From Prorocentrum cordatum (taxonomy: Eukaryota; Sar; Dinophyceae; Prorocentrales; Prorocentraceae): 64,000 bases of DNA. The DNA is taken from NCBI GenBank assembly GCA_963575745.1, contig CAUYUJ010014565.1:16584-80583 (forward strand), read 5' to 3'. Shown here piece by piece: positions 57,500 to 64,000 of the stretch. Every line of letters starts with the position of its first letter. Position 1 is the first letter of the stretch. The translations under genes and the position numbers were made by a program. Under the pieces are notes generated by a model. It did no database searches, was not told the DNA's origin, and saw only the letters and a program-made list of their open reading frames with translations.

Positions 57500-57716
57500 G
57501 CGCTGCTCTTCTGGGGGAGAGAAAGAGTGACATACACATGACAACTCGGAGGTCCGCGCGGATTTCTCGGATCGGCGCTGGACCCCCCTCCCTGGCGCGC
57601 GGAGCGTGCCAGGGGCGGCGCCGGAGGCGCCGCCGGGGGGCCCCAGCGCCGATCCGAGAAATCCGTGCGGACCTCCGAGTTTTTAAGCTTATGCCACTTT
57701 TTGTTCCCCTATCCTC
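57500..57716 (+). other. Intron 3, a reversed family C element
   Basis: Its body is a hairpin with 37-base arms (57545-57581 and 57643-57679, one mismatch) around the family C core. Read on the minus strand it matches intron 5: ATAAGCTTAAAAACTCGG corresponds to ATAAGCATAAAAACTTGT. Removing 57500-57716 joins SWAR to AFLPLVPLVV in frame, but that junction has no AG. A GA-AG choice (57519-57687) is also in frame, giving FWGTYATFCSPILAFL. A transcript is needed to decide. Confidence 0.6.
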
Positions 57717-57925
57717 GCGTTCCTGCCCCTGGTCCCCCTGGTCGTGGCGGCGTCGTGGCTGAACCAGCGGGTCCGGCGGGCGCGGCGGCTCTACAAGCGC
57801 ATCCCCGTGGAGCCGGACGCCTCCGACGAGCCCGTGCCGGCGCGCAAGGCCCTCCGGGCCGCCCGCGCGGGGCCGAGGCGTCGGTGGAGCGCGCCGCACA
57901 GCGCCGACGCATCGGCGGCGGGGCT
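57717..57925 (+). CDS. Membrane-protein gene, exon 4 (right end uncertain)
   Basis: FLPLVPLVVAASWLNQRVRR begins with a hydrophobic segment and continues ARRLYKRIPVEPDASDEPVP in a charged stretch. The third-position bias fades after about 57860. The donor was not identified; GCAAG/GC at 57847 and GGCG/GT at 57882 are candidates. Family A element A6 begins at 57932. Confidence 0.6.
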
Positions 57926-57931
57926 CCACGT

Positions 57932-58114
57932 TTGAGTCGGGCCTGTCCCCCTACAGGGGGATTTGCGACGAAAAATAAAACAATACCCCCCAACATAGTC
58001 GAGCAATAATCCAAAACTAGTCCGGGAATCATTTTTTGAGCATGGGGGTATTCTGGGGGATATTTTTTGGTTTTTCGTCGAAAACCCCCCCTGTAGGGGA
58101 CACGCCCGACATAA
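57932..58114. mobile_element. Family A element, copy A6
   Basis: TTGAGTCGGGCCTGTCCCCC to GGGACACGCCCGACATAA. CTCCACGT is repeated exactly on both sides (57924-57931 and 58115-58122). Confidence 0.88.
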
Positions 58115-58322
58115 CTCCACGTGGCGCCCGTTTTTTTTTTTTCATCCCGAGGTTGCATCGCTGATGGAGCGCGCTCCTCCGACCCCGTCCGCGGCAGGCT
58201 CGCGTCGCGTCGACGGGCGGCGGCCCCGCCGCGGGCTTGCGAGGTTGAGTGCCGCAGATGGCCCAGGATCGGCCTATATATGGAACGATCTGGCGATCGA
58301 AATGCCGCCGATCATTCAAGGT

Positions 58323-58508
58323 TGAAGTCGGGCGTGTCCCATTACAGGGGGATTTTCGGCGAAAAATAAAAGATACCCCAAAAATATGCAGAAATAGTCC
58401 AAAAATAGTATGGGGATTATTTTTGGAGTATTTTTTGACCTTTTTGGAGTATTTTGTTTTTATATTTTTAGTCGAAAATCCCCTTGTAGGGGGACACGCC
58501 CGACATAA
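58323..58508. mobile_element. Family A element, copy A7, inside repeat AA
   Basis: TGAAGTCGGGCGTGTCCC to GGGGACACGCCCGACATAA, flanked by TTCAAGGT on both sides (58315-58322 and 58509-58516). The empty paralogue at 15772-15790 reads GTTCAAGGCTGAACGATCC without interruption. Confidence 0.88.
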
Positions 58509-58556
58509 TTCAAGGTTGAACGATCCACGTGGTGTCAGAAGCCAACTCAGGGGTCG

Positions 58557-58735
58557 TCGTGACGCGAGCCTGCCGTGCTCGAGCCCCGCCCGGGCGGCCC
58601 TTCCGGAGGAGTGGTCCAGCTGCATGTCCAGCCTGGCCGCCCTGCCGCTGACGCCGCGGGTGTACTTCGCGCTGGCCCACGTCTGGGAGAACTGGCCGTG
58701 GCTGAAGATCTTCCCGCTCGTGTACGTGTTCTGCG
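58557..58735 (+). CDS. Membrane-protein gene, exon 5
   Basis: Reads EEWSSCMSSLAALPLTPRVY, then FALAHVWENWPWLKIFPLVY and VFCG. Third positions are almost all G or C. The left edge is uncertain (an AG near 58567 is possible). The right edge is after G58735, giving Gly with GC of exon 6. Confidence 0.75.
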
Positions 58736-58943
58736 GCGCTCGGGGGAGAAACACAAGCAGCCATAAGCATAAAAACTTGTTTGGCGCTCCGCGCTGCTCT
58801 CTTGGATCCGCGCCCGTGCCCCCCCCCCCCGCCTCAGGCAGCGCCTCCGGCGCCGCCCCTGGCGCGCTCCGCGCGCCAGGGAGGGGGGTCCGGCGCGGAT
58901 CCACGAATCCGCGCGGGACGCCAAGAGTTTTGTCTTCTTCTAG
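58736..58943 (+). other. Intron 5 (GC-AG), a family C element
   Basis: 208 bases from GCGCTCGGGGGAGAAACAC to TTTTGTCTTCTTCTAG. Exon joint VFC-G-VYLCYAV is in frame. The GGCG word stands at both ends, like a short target duplication. The core GGCGCCGCCCCTGGCGCGC and arms GGCGCTCCGCGC / GCGCGGGACGCC make a hairpin. GC donors are known in dinoflagellate genes. Confidence 0.78.
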
Positions 58944-61489
58944 GCGTGTACCTGTGCTACGCCGTGTGCCCCGTGCTGCTCAACGTGCTGCTCGCCTGGC
59001 TCACCAAGGTGCTCTCCGCCTGGCCCTTCGAGATCATCATCCTCGCCGTGTTCTTCACGGGCATCGGCGCCTTCCTCCTGCCGTGCGTGCCCGGCCTGAC
59101 GGTGTACATCTTCGGAGGCCTCGTGCTGTCCAACACGTGCCCCTGGGGCGCGGACCCCGACGCGCGGTTCTGGGTCGGGGCCCTCGTGAACGTCGCGGTG
59201 AGCTGGTCGCTGAAGCTGGTGGCCTGCGCCGTGCAGCAGAAGTGCATCGGCGAGCTGCTCGGGAAGAGCCTGTCGATACGCAGGGCCGTGGGCGTGCACA
59301 AGCCCATGATCCGGTGCATCGAGGCCGAGCTGAGGCAGCCCGGCTGGACGGTCGGCAAAGTCGCCATTCTCTGCGGCGGGCCAGATTGGCCCACCTCAGT
59401 GCTGGCGGGCGTGCTGCGGCTGTCGCTGTGGCAGTGCGAGCTGGGCACGGTGCCCATCATCTTCTTCGTCATCCCGTGCGCCCTCACTGGCTCCTTCTAC
59501 CTGAAGAAGGGCTCGAGCCCGATCTGGAGCAGGGCGGCCAACCTGATGACGCTCTTCTCGCTCTTGGTCAGCCTGATGCTGTGGATGCTCGCGCTGTGGG
59601 CCATCCAGGGGCGCCTGGAGAAGGACCACTTCGAGCTTGAGCGGCCTCTGCCTCAGAACGCAGAGCTCGAGTGGCTGGACTTTCGGGATGCAGAGGTGGC
59701 CCGCAGGAGCGCCATAGTCTGGGCGGACGTGCCGCGGCTAACCCGCTGGACGTTCGCCCTCGGCGCTGTCGTTCATGTGCTGGTGTGCCACGTGCTGTGC
59801 TGGATGAACGAGCGCCTCTTCGGCAGCTTCAACGTGTCCGACGACATCGACTCGCTGAAGTGGTACGGGGCCGACGGGGGACTCTTCAACGTGTGGTCGG
59901 TGGCCACGCTCGCGGTGTACGGCGTCGCCTTCCTCGCCTACTTCCAGTTCAGCGCGTGGCACAGGCTGCGCCAGTCGGGGGCCCGGGCGAGCGCCGTCCG
60001 CGAGGTCGAGGCGCAAAAGGAGGCCTGGCTGCAGGACTACGACGAGCGCTGCCGGGCGGCGCTCGGCGGCTGCGGCGGGGTCCCTCCGCCCTCCTCCTGC
60101 CACCATCTCCTCCTCCTTCTCCTCCTCCTTCTCCTCCTCTTCTTCCTCCTCCTCCTGCTCCGCCCTCCTCCTCCTCCTCCTCCTGCCACCATCTCCTCCT
60201 ACTCTTCCTCCTCCTCCTCCTCCTCCTCCTCCTCTTCTTCTTGCTCCTCCTCCTCCTCCTCGTCCGCTCTCCTCCTCCTCCTCCGCCCTCCTCCTCCTCC
60301 TCCTCCTCCTCCTCCTCCTCCTCCTCCTCCTCCTCCTCCTCCTCCTCGTCCGCCCTCCTCCTCCTCCTCCTCCTCCTCCTCCTCCTCCTCCGCCCTCCTC
60401 CTCCTTCTCCTCCTCCTCCCTTCCTCCGCCTCCTCCTCCTCCTCCTCCTCCTCCTCCTCCTCCTCCTCCTCCTCCTCCTCCTCCTCCTCCTCCTCCTCCT
60501 CCTCCTCGTCCTCCTCCTCCTCCTCCTCCTCCTCCTCCTCCTCCTCCTCCTCCTCCTCCTCCTCCTCCTCCTCGGCACCCGACGCCCCGCCGCCGGAGCG
60601 CCACCAGCCCGGAGGCTTCGGCGGCGACGCGGCGTGCGACGGCGGCCTCGCCCCGCCAGCCACCTGCAGGGCCGCGGAGGACGGCGCCGCCTCGCCCCGC
60701 ACGCCCCCGCTCGAGCGGCGCCGGAGCTCGAGCGGCGCGGGCAACCTGGGCAGCCCCAGCGGCCTCTGCTCCGACGAAGACGCCCCGCCCCGCGGGGGCG
60801 CGCCAGGCCTGGCCTTCGCGGGCCGCGCGGCCGGGGGAGGCTCGGCGGGCGCGCGCGGGGAGGGCGGCGGTGCCCAGCAGGAGGAGGGCGAGCGCGCCCG
60901 GGCGTCGCAGGGCTCCGCCGCTGCGCCCGCGTGGGCCGCCGGCGACAGCGAGCCCATCGCCCTGGCCGCCGGCGAGCCGTCCGCCTGGGCGCGCGGCGGG
61001 GCCGCGGCGGCGGCCGTCGCGGGCATGCCCCACCTGGGCACGCTGTCGGTCGGCACTCGCGGGGCCGGGCTGGCCGACCCAGGCCCCGCCCCGCTGGGCG
61101 GGCGGAGCCGTGGCGTCGGGGCGGCCCACGGGGACAGCAGCGCGCTGGCAGCTCACGCCGGAGGCGTGCAGTTTGCCGCGGCAGCCCCCGAGTCTGCCAC
61201 TCAACCTCTGCACGAGTCCTCGCAGGGGTGCCCCGGCACGCCGGCGCAGGCTCGTCCGGTGCTGCGCCTGGTGGCACGTTGGTGCGGCAGCGGCAACGGC
61301 TCGCCGGCCTCGGGCAAGGACTCCCCCCTTCCCGTGGGCGGGAAGCGTATGTCCGTGTCGACAGCCTCGTGGCGCAGACTCCCGGCCTCGACCCAGGGCA
61401 CACTGGGCGGCTCTGCGCGGCCGCCCCGCGCAGAACGCAGCCCTGAGGGAAGGCTCCCCCTCACCGCTGCTGATGGAATGCCCCGCTAG
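58944..61489 (+). CDS. Membrane-protein gene, last exon: VTT-like domain and Ser-rich tail
   Basis: The exon begins VYLCYAVCPVLLNVLLAWLT. ILAVFFTGIGAFLLPCVPGL, TVYIFGGLVLSN and LKLVACAVQQKCIGELLG resemble the VTT (DedA/TVP38/TMEM64, SNARE-associated) domain, which in other eukaryotes acts in lipid scrambling and membrane traffic. Further hydrophobic segments follow (VPIIFFVIPCALTGSFYL, LFSLLVSLMLWMLALWAI, WTFALGAVVHVLVCHVLCW, WSVATLAVYGVAFLAYFQF). From about 60080 to 60575 the frame crosses a CCT array (Leu, Pro, then long Ser runs), then a disordered Ala/Gly/Ser tail with ERRRSSSGAG and CSDEDAPP up to TAG at 61487. The domain call is by motif only. The function is inferred. Confidence 0.75.
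60090..60575. repeat. (CCT)n array inside the last exon
   Basis: About 485 bases of CCT with CGC, TTC and GTC interruptions. The reading frame stays open throughout, shifting from Leu to Pro to Ser runs as single bases slip. The bias of true coding sequence resumes at APDAPPPERHQPGGFGGD. Copy number probably varies between individuals. Confidence 0.9.
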
Positions 61490-61562
61490 TATAGTTATTT
61501 TTCTCGTCCCACCCACGGCCCCAAATTTCCTACGAATGGGCAGGTTCGAAGGCCCTGTGAGC

Positions 61563-61752
61563 CCAGGCCCCCGACGTCGTGATTAGTTTCGCAAAGTCGA
61601 CCCCCAGACGTCTGGACCCTTTCCCTGGGACCCCTTTCTCGTACCGAGTCATTCCTTGACGGTCCCGAGGCCCGGCGAGGGCCCCCAGAGGCCAGAAATG
61701 TGGAAAAGCCTCGACGTCGTGACTTCCCCACAACGCGAGGAGCTCTGGGTGT
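61563..61752 (-). mobile_element. Family E element, copy E10
   Basis: Reversed copy starting CCCAGGCCCCCGACGTCGTG, 75 bases after the stop of the membrane-protein gene. It ends near CACAACGCGAGGAGCTC. GGCCCTGTGAG on the left resembles GGCCCTCCGAG right of it, a possible duplication. Confidence 0.7.
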
Positions 61753-62329
61753 GGGCAGGGCCCTCCGAGCGCCCCCCTGGCATCGCGCCTATCCCCGCGG
61801 GGCGGCGCCTCGGTGCCCCCGGCCGCGATCGGCGGGGGCGCGCGCGAGGCCGTGCTCGGCGCTCGATCGCGGCCCCCCCCTTCCCGGGGGCCCCAGGAGG
61901 CCGCCCCGGCCGCCCTGCCGCCGCTGCCGCTCCCGGAGGCGGCCCGGGCGGGTCGCCGGCCCCAGAGAGACCCCCTCGCCCCTCGCAGCTGTGACCGCGG
62001 ACGCGCCAACGGCGATGCACCCAGCGATCCAGCGCATGCGGACAAAATCAAGACTCCGGCCGACCCCAGAAGGGGGGTCCAGCGACGAGGGTGTGGTGCA
62101 ATGGATCTGGTGCCATAGATGTGTTGGGTAGGAAGCTATCTGTGGCGTGCAACACATTCCCGGGCGTCAATGCGTTGCTGGATTTTCGCGTGCACTGCAT
62201 TCGTCGCAACACAGTGTGGTACAGTTCTCTGGCGCAGTACATTTGCAAAACAATTGCCCCAAACCTATTGCACCACCCCCTTTCAGCTGGACCCCCGTTT
62301 TGGTCAAGCAAAGATCCAACGTAGCGGAA
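61753..62329. other. No gene recognised
   Basis: 61750-62000 is GC-rich, with frames open on both strands. 62085-62115 has two GTGGTGCAATGG-type satellite words. 62120-62320 is mixed. A short exon near 61740 (EELWVWAGPSERPPGIAP) is possible but unsupported. Confidence 0.35.
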
Positions 62330-62500
62330 AAATCAAGACGCACGTTTTCCGCAAATTTCGGCCCCTGGGGGCCCTCGCCGGGCCTCGGGACCGTGAACAA
62401 GAACGGCTCGGAATGAAAATCCGGTCCAGGGAAAGGGGTCGAGGCCTCCGGGGACCGCGCATTGAAAACCTCATGACGTCGGATCTCTGGGGATGTAGGT
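62330..62500 (+). mobile_element. Family E element, copy E11
   Basis: AAAAATCAAGACGCACG on the left and CTCATGACGTCGGATCTCTG on the right, with GGGGGCCCTCGCCGGGCCTC and GGGAAAGGGGTCGAGGCCTC inside. 62500-62734 has no recognised feature except two CAGGCATCGCCGT words. Confidence 0.7.
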
Positions 62501-62734
62501 AGCGATTCGTAACGGCGATGCAGGTTTCGGCATTCCAGGTGGGGGTGGTTCGTGGCCCAGCCAACTGTAGGAAAGCGTGGTTCTCATTTTCCTCCAATTC
62601 GCTGTGCCGTTTGCGCTCGGTACATCCGTGCATTTGAAATCTACAATTGATTCTGCGCGAGTTCGGCGTCGCAAAAACCATGTCCCAGGCATCGCCGTGA
62701 ACCAGGCATCGCCGTTAGCGTGGCCTTGGTGTGA

Positions 62735-63106
62735 CACAACGAATCACGACGGGAGGCCTCTCGCTGTTTTCGGCCTCCGGGGGCCCCTGCTGGGCCTCGG
62801 GGCCGCCAGAGAACGACTCGGGATGAAAAGCTGGTCCCGGGGAAGGGGTCCAGACCTCTGGGGGTCGACGTGGTGTTATGTCGGGCGTGTCCCTCTACAG
62901 GGGGATTTTGAACGACAAATGGAAAATACTTCAAAATACCCCCAAAAGGCAAAACATATGCAAAAAATAGTCCCCAGACTATTTTTGGATTATCTGTTGA
63001 TAAGATTTAGGCTATTCTTTATTCTTCGTCGAAAATCCCCCTGTAGGGGGACAGGCCCGACTTAAACGTTCTGCGAAAATCACAGAACGTCGGGGGGTCT
63101 GGGACA
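62735..63106 (+). mobile_element. Family E element E12, interrupted by A8
   Basis: E12 runs CACAACGAATCACGACGGGA ... GGGGTCGACG, is broken by A8, then resumes with TTCTGCGAAAATCACAG and GTCGGGGGGTCTGGG. Its end lies four bases before the CAG that precedes a clear exon, so E12 is probably most of an intron. Confidence 0.8.
62876..63065. mobile_element. Family A element, copy A8, inside E12
   Basis: TTATGTCGGGCGTGTCCC to GGGGACAGGCCCGACTTAA, with ACGTGGTG left and ACGTTCTG right (six of eight identical). It lies exactly in the GTCGACGCTGCG region of family E. Confidence 0.82.
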
Positions 63107-63110
63107 GCAG

Positions 63111-63245
63111 GTGCCGGAGCTGGCGCCGCTGGCCCCCTTGGCGCCCACGCCGCCTTCCTCGCCGCCGGTGTCGCCCACGGTGCTGACGAGGGCCCTCGCG
63201 CTGGTGGACCACGGGCCGGTGCACCACGAGGCGGAGCCGCGGAAG
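63111..63245 (+). CDS. Clear internal exon, unknown protein (45 codons)
   Basis: Begins after ACAGCAG and ends at GCGGAAG before GTGCGCC, a phase-0 exon with good AG and GT sites. It reads VPELAPLAPLAPTPPSSPPV, then SPTVLTRALALVDHGPVHHE and AEPRK. Only one or two codons end in A or T. A Pro-rich linker followed by a helix-like stretch; no family recognised. E12 with A8 lies upstream and F3 lies ten bases downstream, so both of its introns contain repeats. It could be part of a gene that continues past the window. Confidence 0.65.
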
Positions 63246-63255
63246 GTGCGCCGAG

Positions 63256-63410
63256 GGGGAGAAGGTGACAGATGCCGCTATGGAGCCCCTCCCTCGTCTT
63301 CGCCCTTCGGGGCCTCCCGGGAGGCCCTCGTCACCGCTGGGGATTCGCCCCAAGATCCTGGTCAGAGCGCACCCCGGGAGAGGTCCGAGTGGTGCAGTGG
63401 CATGGGCGAG
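63256..63410 (+). mobile_element. Family F element, copy F3
   Basis: GGCCTCCCGGGAGGCCCTCG, CACCGCTGGGGATTCGCCCC and GCACCCCGGGAGAGGTCCGA match F1 and F2. Ends are changed (GATGCCGCTATGG and GGTGCAGTGGCATGG) but still inverted. Confidence 0.68.
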
Positions 63411-63424
63411 CCGGTATTTTCCTA

Positions 63425-63545
63425 CGCGGTCCCTGGAAGTCCCGACTCGTTCCTGGGCCCTGGCTTTTCATCCTGAGTCGTTTTCTGAACCCCTGGAGGC
63501 CGAACACCACCAGAAACCTCCCGTCCTGATTTGTTTCACGACGCC
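63425..63545 (-). mobile_element. Partial family E element, copy E13
   Basis: Reversed: GACTCGTTCCTGGGCCCTGG, TTTTCATCCTGAGTCGTTTT, CTGGAGGCCGAAC and CCTCCCGTCCTGATTTGTTT. The end carrying the GTCGACG block is missing. Confidence 0.65.
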
Positions 63546-64000
63546 AGCATGTCTGGGGCGGCATCGGCGACCAGGTATCTTGTGGCTTCCTCAGGAGCTC
63601 GGCAGGCTGTACAGGCTGTGAGGGCGCCGGTTGCCACGGCTGGCGGCGCCGGAGTCCCCGCGCGGCGTGCGGCGCCGCGCAGGCTTCTGTCCGCCCCGTT
63701 GGCGCCTGAGCTTCCCCTCGCACAGCGTCTGCTGGAGCGAGCGGCCTGGTCTCCCCAGATCCGGGCACAGCAGAGCGCCACGGCCACAGCCGAGTGGACT
63801 CTCCGGGAGGGCCCCTCGCGGGAGAACCCCCTGACCTCGGCGCGGGCACTCCGGTTGTGGCTGTGGTCGCTTGCTGTCCCCGCGCCAGACGTGCCCGCGT
63901 CGTGAAACGAGTCGGGGCGGGAGGCGTTTCGTCGTTGTCGGGGAGCCCGTACAGTCAAGCCACATAGTAGGGATGGGCATTCTTCCCGAGGGTACGCTTG
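63546..64000. other. No gene recognised at window end
   Basis: 63640-63860 is GC-rich and open on both strands, so a further exon of the gene at 63111 may lie here. 63895-63940 has a short family E-like phrase (GAAACGAGTCGGGGCGGGAG). Nothing certain. Confidence 0.3.

Larger units (their letters stand above)
57926..58556 (+). other. Intron 4, built from elements A6, AA and A7
   Basis: From left: A6 (57932-58114), ~85 bases, then repeat AA (58202-58565) split by A7. Neither splice site could be fixed, but no coding signature exists between 57930 and 58556, and the flanking exons read in compatible frames. Confidence 0.6.

Noticed and set aside
59671-61446. 591-codon plus frame and long minus frames over the last exon
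   Set aside because: Shadows of the membrane-protein exon and of the CCT array. The chosen frame alone has hydrophobic segments and G/C third positions.

Overview
The window looks like nuclear DNA of a dinoflagellate. The species cannot be named from the sequence. The evidence is GC-rich coding DNA with almost only G or C at third codon positions, short exons between repeat-filled introns, a GC-AG intron, a relict spliced-leader motif in front of a processed-looking gene, two non-LTR retrotransposons, and a dense layer of short inverted-repeat elements. Nothing looks prokaryotic, and no rRNA, tRNA or CRISPR array was found. Most long open frames are read-through of (CCT)n/(GGA)n or other low-complexity DNA.

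Layout. 1-8.8 kb: short satellites, long CCT tracts and inverted-repeat elements (families A, B, G, H, I, J, N named here). 9.7-12.5 kb, minus strand: an intact 903-codon reverse transcriptase of the R2-like type (zinc finger plus restriction-like endonuclease). 13-17.6 kb: GTGGTGCAAT and GAC satellites, and one probable exon after element D. 17.8-22.4 kb: four 761-bp repeat units joined by (GTT)n. 22.6-25.8 kb: GGA/CCT tracts, nested repeats, and the target repeat of the LINE. 25.8-32.6 kb: a nearly full-length LINE (ORF1, then APE endonuclease, reverse transcriptase and RNase H), broken by one frameshift and one stop, followed by two shorter inserts that share its target site. 35.4-36.2 kb: an RGG-box gene with a duplicated module behind the relict leader. 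37-55 kb: dispersed elements, one probable exon, and a 1.5-kb tandem array around 45 kb. 55.3-61.5 kb: a six-exon gene for a multi-pass membrane protein with a probable VTT (DedA/TVP38-like) segment. 62-64 kb: more elements around one clear 45-codon exon.

How it fits together. All five introns of the membrane-protein gene are made of, or contain, a repeat with other copies in this window, and three isolated GC3-rich exons also sit beside such repeats. Nested insertions give a partial order of activity: B lies inside A and J, A inside E and AA, H inside G, T inside S, and O inside AB. Several insertions can be checked against an unoccupied paralogous site in the same window. The best reading is a host gene region that is being cut into exons by several families of short inverted-repeat (introner-like) elements, with LINEs as the autonomous retroelements. 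Family letters are labels made up for this report.
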